Origin: Anastatus disparis
Taxonomy: Eukaryota > Arthropoda > Insecta > Hymenoptera > Eupelmidae
NCBI GenBank assembly: GCA_017163975.1
Contig: JAFFSR010000397.1
Coordinates: 1,052,501 to 1,116,500, forward strand
DNA: 64,000 bases
Direction: 5' to 3'
Positions 49,676 through 62,343 of the stretch are shown here, piece by piece. The translations under genes and the position numbers were made by a program. The notes below the pieces were generated by a model. That model made no database searches. It was not told the DNA's origin and saw only the letters and a program-made list of their open reading frames with translations. Numbering within the stretch: the first letter of the stretch is position 1; every line of letters starts with the position of its first letter.

Positions 49676-51850
49676 CTACTGAGTATTGGTTTTCTTTTTT
49701 TTTCTTTTATTCCACTTTTTCAGTTTTTCATCAAATTCATAAAAATTTGGTATTTCTGAATATAAGTAATTCCGTGCTCCGAAATCTTCTCTATTCAATT
49801 CAAAATATGCTGTTAATGTTGTTCCAACATTTTTTTGCATGATCATTTCTTCTTTTCCTTCTTTAAAAAATACGTTTTGTTGATTCTCTTCATGAACGCT
49901 TAGACGTTTTATAGCATGTGGAATAACATGTAAAGGATATTCTAATAATCTGTGCATTGCTTTAGGTGGACATAAATATCGTGTATTAATGTATTGTTTG
50001 ATTTCGTCATATTCATATTCAACATTTTCACTATTGACATTTTCAAAAGTGTCTTTATTTTCTGATCTAAAATCAACATTTACTTGATGTATTTTAATGT
50101 ATGCACAATCATGACCTTCATAACAGTATTTGAATAAATATTTAATGCATTGTACAGTGGAACAAACTTCTACGTTTATGAGTGCATTAAATTTCAATAG
50201 TAAGTAAGGATTATAAGGAACAACGAATCCATTATCTGCAATTCTTTCTGTAAATTTATTTTTAAAAATAATTTTGACGCCATCATTTTTGCGTTTGTAT
50301 AGTGGATACCCATTTGATTTAAATGTTGTTGTATTATTTAATTATTTTGGAAAATTTTTCGTACATTGTTTCGTATTTTTATCCATACACGGACAATTTA
50401 TATTTTGCATAGCACAGGGACCGTGTATCATAAATTGTTTAACAAGACTATATAATTTTGGATAAATATCTCTATTTGGGATTTCTGCACTTATTATTTT
50501 ATCAACTCTTTCGGGAATGTCAAATTTATCATTTTTATCTAAGAATAACAACATATGCATATGTGGTGAACCTCGTTTTTGAAATTCAATTACATAACTA
50601 TATGCAATACATTTTCCTAATATTCATTTTTTCATTACTAAATTTTTGAATTCTTCTACTTTCCGATATAATACTTTTGTTATAATATCTGGTCTATCTA
50701 TTGCATTTTCATAAATTTCTAAGTTTTCAGTTATTTCTTTACAATGTGGGTTACAGGTCATAGTTACAAAAAGGTCAGGTTTACCATGATAATTTACAAG
50801 TGTTATTGAATCAATGTGATTTTGTTTTAAAAATTGTGGACTTCCAGTAAAGTTTGATGGTAATATTACCATTTTTCCAATTTTTGAATAATCTAATTCT
50901 TTTTTGTTATGTAAATAGTCCATAACACCTTTGTAATAATCACTTCTTAATACATTTTGATTTTTTCGTATGAAATATAATCTGGAGGTTTCAACTTTTA
51001 CAAACGCATCAACAATGAGCTGTTGAGATAATTTTCCTAAATTAAGAAATGGATTAAATTCATTTCTAACACTAAATCTATAACTATAAAATTGCAAATT
51101 TTTAATACTAGATTTTCCAAATTTATTTTTCATATTTGACATCCATCCGAAACCACCATTAGGATGAATAAACGAATATGTCATAGGATCTGTGTGTTTG
51201 CTAATTGTTAGTATACTAATTGGTTTATCAGACTTAGGGTAAATGACAATATCACGTTCAATAGGAGGCATATCGTCTTCTTCAACGTATACTATTGCTA
51301 CTTCATTACAGGTTGATAGATTATATCTATTTTTATCGAAATTATTATTGCGGACAATAAGCATAGTAACAGTTTTCAGAAGACAATTGATTTTTGCACA
51401 TCGTTCTAGTTCTTCTTCTCCTGCTTCATGCATCATTTTATTGGCTTTGGCATGAGGGTTAATATCTCTTATTAAGTTATCTAAATGTTTTAATAATGTT
51501 AAGTTTGTATTCAACTTATGTCGTTCAATCGTTGCTATTTCATTATCTAAAATATATAATTATCCATATTTACGTGCTTCATCTTTATTAAGATGTAACG
51601 CATATACATTATGGTAAATTTGTCCACATATTCTAATAACTTCTGGTCCTTTACCCGGCAATGTATCAAAATTGGCATCAAAACTTGCGAATGCTATAGC
51701 ATTGTTGTACAACCTAACATTTCGTCGAAAATCAATACTTTCTTCCGTAAATTCAGTTGCTCAAAACATTAATCGTTCTGAGTAAGATGGATTTCCTAAC
51801 AATTCTACTTTACCTTTATGACAACAATTGGAGAAATCGTTACTTGCAGT
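49676..51850 (-). pseudogene. Helitron_like_N and Rep nuclease region, several in-frame stops
   Basis: From 51850: NCCHKGKVELL, then PGKGPEV, then the 296-codon frame with GKMVILPSNFTGSPQF and DLFVTMTCNPHCKEI (Helitron_like_N). After TGA 50624-50626 the same frame gives QKRGSPHMHMLLFL (Rep HxH motif); after TAA 50342-50344 it gives CIKYLFKYCYEGHD (catalytic Tyr motif). The frame is lost near 49676. At least two further stops lie above 51514. Confidence 0.85.
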
Positions 51851-52149
51851 ATATTAAAAAGCAAAATGTTGCGCATCACAATAAACACATGTATTCGTCA
51901 TGAAACCAATGTAATTTTCAGATTGAGATTTTCATCGAAATATATATTTGCCACACAACCGATCAGCTTCAAATTAATTTTTTCAGTTAATATTTTTTCA
52001 TTTAATTTCTTTAATTTTTTTTCTACTTTGCCCTATATTGTTTTATCAATAACTTCATTTAATACAATATTATGATTGCTATTATGATTATTATTATTCT
52101 AAGTTTCATTATAATTATTATCATCAATTTTTAATCGTTTACACTTAAT

Positions 52150-52440
52150 ACCTTCTAATTTTTCTTCATATTTTTTTGATTGTTTTTCTTTAGTTTATAT
52201 ATGAGCTTCTTTCTTACGTAAAGCCTCATTCGCACGTATTTGTTCCAATTTATTAGTACTGATTATTTTCTTGAATTTCAATTTTGTTATCTTAGTATTT
52301 TCTAATTCTTCTTCATATTCTTTCGGTTGTTTTCCTTTAATTTTTATATAAGCTTTTTTCTTACGTGAAGTTTCTTGAACACGTCTTAGTTCTAATTTAT
52401 CATTACTTTTTTGTTTCTCGCATTTCCATAATAATGTCTT
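52150..52440 (-). pseudogene. Basic repeat region of Helitron copy 2
   Basis: Two to three units homologous to 38323-38880 (plus-strand copy), with ELENTKIT and AYIKIKGK-like sequence in the minus frames, broken by stops. Confidence 0.55.
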
Positions 52441-52869
52441 TTTCTGAAATTTTTTTATATTTATGTGATTTTTCTGTTATCATTTTCCTATTAACGGGAT
52501 GATGGAGCTGCATCACTTGAGTTTTGCTTTTTTTATTATATCAGTATCTTTTTAAATTAATAAATTAAACAAATATAATGACTTGTCCGTACTAAAGCTA
52601 TATTAATACAATAATTTTTGTCAAAATAAAAAATCATTTGGACTTGTTATTTTTTTATGAGCTTGGATTGGAAATTAGATATCAAACTTGATAGACTTAA
52701 CTTTAAAATACGATACATTGAATGTTTTTATTATAACTTTATATGTCTAATATTTCGGTGAATTTCTTGAGTTGTCTGCACTGGAGTATAATCTTACAAA
52801 TTTTTACTTTGTAGCAAATAAACTTGATTAAACGCATCGTTTATTCATAAGTTAGGATTGGAAATATTA

Positions 52870-53130
52870 TTAGAAGGCGGGCAGCTTTGTTAAGCTCTTA
52901 AGTTCTGTTACAAATAAAGTTTCTTTTTCATCTATTTCTTTTGATTCTTTTTTTTCTTCATTCAATTTAATCTCAACTGTCCCAATTTTATTATCGTTAT
53001 AATTCAAGTGGATGTCATCGATTCCTATTATATCATTATCTGGTTTTTAAAAATTTCTATCTGATATGTCATTGTCAATTTCCATCAAAATTGTTTCATG
53101 ATTCAAATTCTTTTGTTTACGATACATTTC
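52870..53130 (-). pseudogene. Linker ORF remnant of Helitron copy 2
   Basis: Minus-strand homolog of 37059-37274 (NDIIGIDDIHLNYNDNK-type sequence), broken by an in-frame stop. 52500-52860 is the matching non-coding spacer. Confidence 0.4.
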
Positions 53131-53179
53131 CATGATCTTTTTTTGTTCTGGCAATAAATGCATTTGTGAGTTTTTTTTA

Positions 53180-54002
53180 TAATATTTCAAGCTCGGCGAA
53201 ATCTAAATTTGATGGTATTTGATTAAGGCCTTGCTCCTGACAAAAACTTCTTTTTATCATATCCGGCGGATTATCGTAATTAATTTTTGCATTATTATAA
53301 TTTTGTAAAACTGAAAACATTTTTATTTTTTGCGTTTTAAAAATTCTTTATAAACGTAATCGCATTTGAGAAACATTATATCTTAAACAACACGGACCTA
53401 AATTTAAGGTTGCCAGATGTACTGATTTTTCAGAAATTATTTTGTTTATATATTTGCAAATATACACGTATGTACAAATGAACATAATATTCTTTTCAAA
53501 AATAGTAAAAGTTTAAAAGGAATTATGCTTATATGTATACACTTTTATATTTGCAAGTATATAAACAAAATAATTTCTGAAAAATCAGTACATCTGGCAA
53601 CCTTACTAAATTATAAAGTACTGCAACAGCAAAAACCATTGCAAAAACGCTACAATCATAATTATTCGTTTGTGATTGTACTGTTTCGAATACTGTGCTT
53701 AATTCTGATTTGTTTGGAAATAATCTGTTTATATAAATCTTATACTTATCTTGTAAATATATGAGATTCAAACTGTCATATATATGAATTACCTAATTAT
53801 TATAATACACACGAATCCGAATCAGTACTGAATTAACATATTGTGGTCTTTGAATTAGTGAAGTTAATTGCATGTCGAATGAGGTGCACTAGTTTGAAAT
53901 GTTATTAAATTCTAATATATGAATATCAGTTAACATGAAAGCAATTCCACTATACAATCCCTGTCTTTTAACAATCAATTTATCTTCCTCAGTCAAAACC
54001 AT
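53180..54002 (-). pseudogene. Ulp1/C48-like protease of Helitron copy 2, MITE-disrupted
   Basis: ATG at 54002 (MVLTEED). It keeps SELSTVFETVQSQTNNYDC, corresponding to the catalytic region of 36306-36975. Stops near the middle and a 201 bp MITE (53405-53605) just after the catalytic Cys region break it. Confidence 0.65.
53405..53605. mobile_element. 201 bp MITE with 7 bp CTAAATT duplication
   Basis: Near-perfect long TIRs: TAAGGTTGCCAGATGTACTG at the left, its reverse complement at the right, arms of at least 60 bp. CTAAATT at 53398-53404 and 53606-53612. The other Helitron copy (about 36750) has a single CTAAATT, confirming the insertion. Confidence 0.9.
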
Positions 54003-54239
54003 TATTGAAAATGAAAATTCTCTTAAGAATTTTCATTCATTTTTAATGAACTTTTTCCAAAGATATTCACAAAAGAATTGCTTTTATATTAACTGATTTA
54101 ATTTACTGGTTTTTTACTTTAAAAGCTGAAAAATTAAAGAAATTATGAAAAATACTATGAATTAATTGTTATATGACAAATAAATAATAATGAAATTTGT
54201 AAAAATAGTATAATGATGAAAAATGATCATTTTCGGCAA

Positions 54240-54242
<3 letters not shown>

Positions 54243-54315
<73 letters not shown>
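54243..54315. repeat. (TA)n microsatellite
   Basis: About 70 bp, between the Helitron boundary and a palindromic element. Confidence 0.95.
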
Positions 54316-55514
54316 GGGTCAATCCACGTCAAACGGATAATGGCTCTGTCCAAAATTGTAAATCACCGAAAAAATCGTATATAAGCTCAAAATTTTTGTC
54401 TTACACTCTACTTTTTTTTGCGATGTGGCGATTTAAAAAAATCCTAAATGGCGGCTCCAATATGGCGGCTCAAACCTAGAGATATCATAAATAATTTTCA
54501 AAAATTGATTTTAATTTATTCAAATCAGATCTTACATATTTTTTTACATCAGAAATCAATTTAGCGTTCAATTTTACATAAGAATATAGTATTGCACTCG
54601 AGGTAAAAAAAATTTACAATGTCATCGGAAGGTCATATCAGGAAATAATAGTTATTTCTCAAATTACTCATTGATCAATGTTGATTAGTGAGGAAATGAA
54701 GATACTGATAGATAACTCGAGTTACTGAATTCAAATCTGATGTCCGCTTAACCCTACAAGATCTGTATGAAAGTCATTTGAAGGTCCAATCGCGAATATC
54801 TTTTATTATTTGATAACATTAGGACACCTTCAAGTTTTACGTGTCGCTGAATCCGAAACTGGGGTCTGTTGGAGTGTCAAACGACGTAATTACGTAAAAA
54901 TTAATCAAATATTGACTAATAGAAAATTTCTGTTCTCCAAGAAACCACAGTTTGAAACGAATTTTTCTGTAATAGCGTCATTTGACACTCCAACAGGTCT
55001 CGGATTCGGATCTTGCATCACGTAAAACTGATAGGTGTCTTAATCTTATCAAATAATAAAAGATATTTGCGATTTGACCTTCAAATGACCTTGATGCAGA
55101 CTGGTAGGGTTAAGCGGATATCAGATTTGGATTCAGTGACTCGAGTTACCTATCAGTATCTTCATTTTCTTACTAATCAACTTTTATCAATGATTAATTC
55201 GAGATATGACTATTGTATCGCGATATGACCTTCAGATGATATTGTAAAATTTTTTTACCTTGAGTGCAATACTATATTCTCATGTAAAATCGAACGCTAA
55301 ATTGATTTCTGATATAAAACATATGTAGAATCAGATTTGAATGAATTAAAATTAATTTTTGAAAATTTTTTATGAAATTTCTAGGTTTGAGTCGCCATAT
55401 TAAGGCCGCCATTTTGGATTTTTCAAAATCGCCACATTGAAAAAGAAAGTAGAGTGTAAGACGAAAATTTTTAGCCCATGCACGACTTTTTTAGTGATCT
55501 ACAATTTCTGACTT

Positions 55515-55518
<4 letters not shown>
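54316..55518. mobile_element. 1.2 kb palindromic element
   Basis: Starts GGGTCAATCCACGTCAA; arms pair to about 55518 (ATGGCGGCTC / GGCGACTC-type, CTGAATCCGAAAC / GTCTCGGATTCGG), meeting near 54920. One arm carries TGACCTTGA near 55090. Related vocabulary (TCGCTGAATCCGAA, TTGAAGGTC) links it to the satellite in the 4.8 kb element. The 67-71 aa frames are not genes. Confidence 0.75.

Positions 55519-55551
<33 letters not shown>
55519..55551. repeat. (TA)n tract between two palindromes
   Basis: About 33 bp. Confidence 0.9.
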
Positions 55552-55555
<4 letters not shown>

Positions 55556-56528
55556 ACATTTTACACCAACTGGAAGAGCAAAAAAATAAAAATCGCTGAA
55601 ATTCTGAGAATATATTTTGTCTGTTACTCAAAATGTGTAAAAAAATATTCAAGGATTTAGATTTGAAGGATCAAGAGCCATAGATCCTTGAAATTTGGAA
55701 ATTTTCAAAACTTTTAGAAAAGTACCAGTTTTGTGATTTTTTTTCTGGAAATCTTGATGTTTTAGAGAGAAATTCATGAGAATTCTTCTTGTTCTAGATA
55801 AAGAGGAGAGTCAGCATTATTTTTTACAGAGTTAAATTTTGAAGTTTTCTATTTGTTCTTATATGTATTACATGGTAATTGAAATTACTCATTGTCTGCT
55901 ACTTCAGAAATTGCTTTTCGAGGGCTTGTTTCCTTCTATTTTTTATCAACTTAAAAATAAATTTTTGACTGTGTAAGAAAGAGCCACCAATAAGGAGTTA
56001 CAACAGTTTAAAATATATATTTTCATGTCTAATTTATTTTCAATATAAAAATAAATCATACACGATAATATATATTTTAAACAGTTTTAACTCCTTATTG
56101 ATGGCTCTGACTTACATGATCGAGAATTCATTTTAAAGTTCAAGTGAAATAGAGGAAAATAAGCCCGCGAAAAAAAATTTCTGAAGTGGGGAGCAATGAG
56201 TAATTTTAATTACCACGTAATACATATAAGAACCAATAGAAAACTTCAAAATTCAGGTCTGTAAAGAATCATGCTAACTCTGCTTTCCATTAACAACAAA
56301 AAGTATTCTCATGAATTTCTCTCTAAAATATTGGGATTTTCAGGAAAAAAAATTATCAAGTTGGGACTTTCCCAAAAATTTTGAAAAATTTCCAAATTTC
56401 AAGAATCTATGACTCTTTATCCTCCCAATCTAAATCCTTGAAAATTTTTTTACACATTTTGAGTAACAGGCAGGATATATTCCCAGAGTTTCAGAGATTT
56501 TTATTTTTCTGCACTTCCAGTTGGTTTG

Positions 56529-56538
<10 letters not shown>
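55552..56538. mobile_element. 1.0 kb palindromic element
   Basis: GGACATTTTACACCAACTGG at the left pairs with CCAGTTGGTTTGAAATG at the right, and the arms (CAAGGATTTAGATT, GAATTTCTCTCTAAAATATT) continue to a centre near 56050. Second copy of the family seen at 7130-8770. Confidence 0.8.

Positions 56539-56596
<58 letters not shown>
56539..56596. repeat. (TA)n microsatellite
   Basis: About 58 bp, followed by CTAGGGGAAGTACCCCC. Confidence 0.95.
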
Positions 56597-56597
<1 letters not shown>

Positions 56598-56689
56598 TAG
56601 GGGAAGTACCCCCTGCTCGCTCTGCTCGCCAACCGACATTGGTGATTATTCATATCCTACATATATTTTACCAATAAAAGAAAAATTAA

Positions 56690-58690
56690 TCATTTATAAA
56701 TCACATGATACATCTGAAAAACAAATAATAATTTAATTATGATTGTTTATACCTTATAAACTAAACGAGTTACCACACCACCTTACATTTCAAACTAGTT
56801 ATCATGATGAATTGCATTCATATATTTAATTTAATTGTATAAATTTTTCAATATTTAAATATAGATTTTAATTTAACTAATATATTTTAACTTTGTGAAA
56901 TATAGAGGTAACGTTACGGCGCGTTAGATTTTTTGATTAGTGGCAACCCTCGCCAGGAGCCCTAAAAACCACTTTATTTTATAGATAATATTTCATAGAT
57001 TAGTTATACATTTATAATATAATTTATTTTATGTATTGAATATGAATAAAAAAATAGTGATATCGTACAATATATAAGTGAAAAAATAACTTATTATTAA
57101 TTAAATGATATTAATGATCAAAATTATAATAAATTTAAAACCATATGAAAATTTTTAAATAATTATTTGGTTTAAAAATTTTATTAGTATTATATTTGAT
57201 ATATCATAATGTTTATTTATGTCTTAAGATTTATAGGATTATTTTGATATAATTCCTTTTTGATATCTTTTTGACTTATTTTTACATTTTTTAAGTTATA
57301 TCAATATTTTATACTAAAATTTAAAAATTTGTTTACTTTAATATTCAAAAATAAGTGATGTAATTATTATTAATATTCATAAGATCATTAAATCATTATA
57401 TTATTTTAATGATTTTAATTTGTATATATATAAAATAAAATAATTTTGAAATATTAAACTTACTTTTTATTACTTACTTTTATAAATTTTGATCAAATAT
57501 GTTTTTAATAATATTAACTTATCGTAATAAATATCTAGAATAAATTTGATAATTTTGATTAATATAATATTCTGTTATTGGTTCACATATTTGAATTTTA
57601 TATTCTATAATTTTATTAACGTAATATTTATAATATTCTGGTACTTTATTCCAATTATTGTATTCAACTTTTTCTTTATTCCCGCCAATATATGAATTAA
57701 TAATATTATTTAATTGAGAAATTTCTGTATCTTCTGAAATATTATCATTTAAGCTTTCTAAATAATATTCATATTCTTCTTCATAATTTAAGTGGTCTTC
57801 AATTTGATTATTTAAATAATCCATTAAATGTTGATCGATAATATCATTTACTTCAACATCATTTCCTTCAATCGGATTCCATTCCATCATTTTTGTTTAT
57901 ATGATTTATTTATGTATCTAAATTTGTATTATCAATTTTTATAGTAATTCTTTGTAGTAATTGAATCTATATTTAATTTTCTTTTATTATAATTATTTTT
58001 ATTGTTTATTAGCAAGTAAAAAGATATTACATAGGAATTATAACAAAATAATCCTTCAAATCTTAAAAGACTTCACAAACATTATGATATATCAATTATT
58101 ATATTTAAATTTTTTTCAATTTAAATTATACATTGTGATTTAAGATTTATTTAATAATTATATAAAATGTTAAACATTTTAATAAAAATATTTATAAATT
58201 TTATTGAAAAAATAATGAATTTTATGATATATCAATTATTATATTAAAATTATAAAATTTTTTCAAACACTAGTTATTTAAAACATTTTTTCAACTTGTT
58301 AATATATTACAAAATACAGTGAAACATATACAAAAACTATAAGATAAAATAATATATATTATATAAAAAGTGGTTTTTAGGGCTACTGGCGAAGGTTTCC
58401 ACTATAAAAAAAATCACAACGCGCCGTTAGGGATACCGCTACATTATAAACCTATTTTTTATATATTCATTTAATATATTTATAGATTTATTGTTAATTT
58501 AAATATTAACTTTTAAAATAATAAAATTTGAATGTTAATTTTAAAAATAATTTATTATAAACATATAACAAAGGTTTAAAGTGTAAGGTGGTGTGGAAAC
58601 TCGATTGTTTATTTATATAAATAAACAATCATAATTAAATTATTATTTGTTTTTTCAGATATATCATGTGTTTTATGAATATAATTACTT
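56690..58690. mobile_element. ~2 kb element with ~330 bp inverted arms around a small ORF
   Basis: Left arm (56690-57005) and right arm (58340-58690) pair: ATGATACATCTGAAAAAC / TTTTTCAGATATATCATG; ACACCACCTTACA / TGTAAGGTGGTGTG; CGGCGCGTTAG / TAACGGCGCGTTA; GCCCTAAAAACCACTTT / AAAGTGGTTTTTAGGGC. Ends and target site not determined. The centre is extremely AT-rich and holds one ORF. Confidence 0.65.
57519..57890 (-). CDS. Orphan acidic ORF, 123 aa
   Basis: Not recognised. Starts with two Met codons (MMEWNPIEGNDVEVND), is rich in Asn, Tyr, Ile and Glu and has no stop over 123 codons in very AT-rich DNA, where stops are frequent. It sits alone between two inverted arms. It might be a transposon-encoded protein or a chance frame. 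Confidence 0.35.
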   Translation of the reverse strand: MMEWNPIEGNDVEVNDIIDQHLMDYLNNQIEDHLNYEEEYEYYLESLNDNISEDTEISQLNNIINSYIGGNKEKVEYNNWNKVPEYYKYYVNKIIEYKIQICEPITEYYINQNYQIYSRYLLR

Positions 58691-58918
58691 ATTCTTCATG
58701 TAAATGTTTTAACAAGAAGTCTTAATTTATTAATTTATAATATAAAGAACAAATTTTTTTATCTATTAATAATTTTATTAATGTATAAATATCAAAGTAT
58801 TATATAATAAAATTTTATTATTAAAAATATAATTTCGTTTTTCATTAGATATACCACATTATATTAATTAACATAATAATGCATGCAAGTTATAAACTGT
58901 TATACGAGTCATTACACA

Positions 58919-59142
58919 AGTGGGGGGCAGTGGGGGGTGATGTGGGGGGGCCAACGGGGGGCTACGGGGGGGCACGGGGGGATGGGGGACCTATACAGGA
59001 AGTAAATGGTTACAAAATATCGTAGAATTACAAACAATTTTACGTTATTTTGTAGGAATTCCTTACAAAACATTATTGGGAGCTGTGGGGGGGCGTGGGG
59101 GAGTGGGGGAGGGGGGGGGGGGCACGGGGGGAGTGGGGGGAC
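58919..59142 (+). repeat. G-rich tract (potential G-quadruplexes)
   Basis: Dense G5-G10 runs (TGGGGGGCAGTGGGGGGTGA and similar) at 58919-58988 and again at 59085-59142, separated by ~95 bp of ordinary sequence. Highly strand-asymmetric in an AT-rich region. The Pro-rich minus-strand frame at 58912-59211 is a consequence. Confidence 0.9.
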
Positions 59143-61252
59143 TGAAACTGAATTTTTAATATAACTATATAATATAGGATGATATATATATATATATATG
59201 GGACGTTTCACGTCAACTCACCTAACCAAAAAATAGAATTCGTCGAAAATCTGTGAAAATGTTCTATTTGATACCCAAAATATACAAAAAAAATTTTAGA
59301 GGTCCAGGTCAAAGGGGTCAGGATTTGAACGTAATGGAACTTTTCGAATTTCCCAAATTTTTTGCTAAATAAATATTTTAATGAATTTTTTCCTCAAAAA
59401 CTATGAATTTTTCGTTAAAACTGGATAGAATACTTTTTCTTGGAAATTAGATGTAGAATTCACCTGAATTTTTGCAAATTATAATATACTGATTTTTACG
59501 CTTACTTGATCGATTTAAACATACTATTTAGTATATCTAAAAATCGAGCAGGTTAAATTGGCTTTTTAAAGTCTTATTTTTTTTGTTTTTTTATGAGGAA
59601 AAAATATACGAAGCCTCCAGTTAGGCAGCCTTCTCAAAGTTACTTAATTGTGCAAAAATGTCTGAAAAAATCGTTATTTTGGATCAATGATGAGATTCGT
59701 GATTTTTTTCTGAAAAAGTATTGATTTTTAGGACAAATGTATGAAAATGTTTTTTATTGGAAATCATGTGTAGAATATGAAGATATTTTTACAAATATTT
59801 TTTTATGATGTAATTATAATTTTTCAAATGAGGTAATTTGATATTCTTTAAAAATTAATCTTCCTCTTATTAAAAATATTATTGCTTCAATGAAATGAAT
59901 TGCTAACAATTTTTATATAAATCACAATTCATTTAAATATAAAAACGTGTACAAATGAAAATGTAATTAAGGTTAAATGTATGTTATTTATAAGAAATTG
60001 TTAACAAGTAACTTTTTAAATAATATATTTTAATGAAAACTAATTTAAATACCTCATTCTTTGAATGATAACTGAATACAATTTCAATTTAATAAATTTA
60101 GTTATACAATTATAAATATATAATATTTATATAACTGTTCATCAAATAAAATTATTATTTTTTTAATATATATATATATATATATATATTAAAAAAATAA
60201 TTATTACAATAGATTGTAGTTAAATAAAAATGTTTATTTTTATAATTATAGCGTTGAAATTTATTTTGATGAAAATGTTATTTGATTGACATTTACAGTA
60301 TTATTTTAACTATTTTTGAAAAGTTACTTGTCATCAATAAAAAAATATTTAATTTTCCAAATTAATAATCTATTAATATTAAGAATTTTCTAAAAATTAT
60401 AATATTAATGATATGCAAACTTTACTTGTGATACATACACTTTGTAATATTTGTATCTCATTAAATTTTTATATTAGATGCAAAAAGGAATTTTAAGTAA
60501 TTGCAAATAGTTATTTTTTTATTCTGAAATATTCGAATTTAAAATTAACTAAAATGTTGTATTTTAATCTTATGATTTTTTCTATTTAAATTTCGTATTT
60601 CATATTTATAAAATACATTTGTGAAGATATTTTTATTAGAAATCAACACGAATTTCTTTTAAGCATGTTTCACTCATAAATTAATTTCATAATTTAAATT
60701 CATGGTGATATATTGAGGTCTGGAAATTATAGTTGTAACTTAGTACCTAGTTCTCAGTTCATTTACATTAAATATCGTACTATCTTTGTTTTTCTAATGA
60801 AAGTAGAGTGAGAAATAGTCATTTGAAATAAATTATACGCTTTTTTACTTTAAGCACATGTACATATATTTTTATATTATGTTTCATCAAATTATTTTCA
60901 ATTTTATTCAGTACTCAAAATTCAATTAATTAATTCTTATTTACTTAAAATTAGTCATTTATACATAATAATATAATAAAAGAAAATTCAACTAAGCGAC
61001 GTTAGGAGCGAAAAACTTCAATATAATTAATACCTGTTAACGTAAAACCCAATAAATTGTGTAACGATTTTTAACAGTTGATAAATATAATGTAAATCAT
61101 ATAATATATATATATATATATCAATTTTAAATTTCTAATCATTAATTTAAAACTCAAAAGTAACTATTTTAAAATGGAATATGGAAGATAAACATGTATC
61201 GTTTTAATCCTTGAATATCACGAATTTAAATATTCATTATTAGTAATTTTAA
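59143..61252. other. AT-rich repeat-like sequence, no gene
   Basis: At 59195-59215 (TA)n is followed by GGGACGTTTCACGTCAACTC, resembling starts of the palindromes at 54316 and 55552. 59990-60320 is partly self-complementary around a (TA)n at 60165 (AACAAGTAACTTTT matches on both sides). 60950-61015 is repeated at 62265-62335 (CATTTATACATAATAATATAA, AGCGACGT). Confidence 0.5.
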
Positions 61253-61642
61253 GAGGACGCTGGATCTCTCTATCCTTTTCTAATTAAAAAATGTAAATTT
61301 TTGGGAAAACTAGTTATTATTGATAGAAATTAAGGGTTGTCCGCAACTTCTATAGCGAAAAACAATATTTTGTCTGATGAGAGCAAATTAATTTTGTTGC
61401 TTTTTTTCCAAGTAAAGTTTGACATACTTAAATAATGTATTCTCTAGCCTAATTTAGGATTTTGTAAGTATGTCAAACTTTACTTGAAAAAAAAGCAACA
61501 AAGTTAATTTGCTCTCATCAGACAAAATATTGTTTTTCACTATAGAAGTTGCGGACAACCCTTAATTTCTATCAATAATAACTAGTTTTCCCAAAAATTT
61601 ACATTTTTCAATTAGAAAAGGATAGAGAGATACAGCGTCCCC
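61253..61642. mobile_element. 390 bp foldback MITE with TTAA duplication
   Basis: Left GAGGACGCTGGATCTCTCTA, right complement ending ACAGCGTCCCC. TTAA at 61249-61252 and 61643-61646. Arms pair almost fully (CTCTCATCAGACAAAATATTG, GTATGTCAAACTTTACTTG). No ORF. Confidence 0.9.
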
Positions 61643-61646
61643 TTAA

Positions 61647-62343
61647 AGAGTTATATATTATATAAATAATTCCATATTTAATAATTTTCAATTATCGTAA
61701 CAGAAAAAGCCGCACGAGAAGAGATTATCAATTACACTTTCTGCGAAATATTGTCCTTGAATCAAGTAGGTGAAAGATCAGTCTTAATACAAAAAAAAGG
61801 CAGTAAGCATCGCAAATTTATGCTCTTACTTCATAATATAATAGCACCAACATTGGTCCCTAAAATTCAAGCTATAGTACTAATTGAAATTATATCGTCA
61901 CTCTTTTTTTAAGTATCTTAATACATAAATTAGATATACTTGATTGAGAACCTATTTTAACAATACTTTCTTTTCTCCGTGCAGTTGTTAGTTCTAGTAA
62001 ACGTCAAATACTGTTTTCGATTATTTCATGGTTTGTGATTGAAACACGTGATCAAAAAGAAAAAATTCCTATTATATTTTTTCATTGATTCAAATGCAAT
62101 TTAGTAGAACAAATTCTTAATTCATTATGATATAATTTGTATTTAAGCAATTTTTATGCACATGGTAACTTTAATTAATCTTTTTTATAAAAATAGAAAA
62201 ATTTAATTTAGTACAAAACTACAATATCACAATTCATAAGTTTCATCGATTCTTTTTTATTTTAAAATTGGCTCATTTATACATAATAATATAATGTATG
62301 AAAATTCAACCGAGCGACGTATGGAGCGAGGTATTTTTTAATA
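61647..62343. other. AT-rich sequence, no gene seen
   Basis: Only the short repeat shared with 60950-61015 was recognised (62265-62335). Confidence 0.5.

Larger units (their letters stand above)
47690..54245 (-). mobile_element. Decayed Helitron, copy 2 (protease, basic repeats, Rep, helicase)
   Basis: On the minus strand: Ulp1-like protease, linker, basic repeats, Helitron_like_N/Rep, then Pif1-type helicase. The 5' boundary (54245) is shared with 36068. The 3' end near 47.7 kb was not pinned down; no CTRR-hairpin end was recognised. Multiple stops mark it as inactive. Confidence 0.8.

Noticed and set aside
58912..59211. Pro-rich 99 aa minus-strand frame
   Set aside because: Produced by the G-run island and a (TA)n tract; no coding features.
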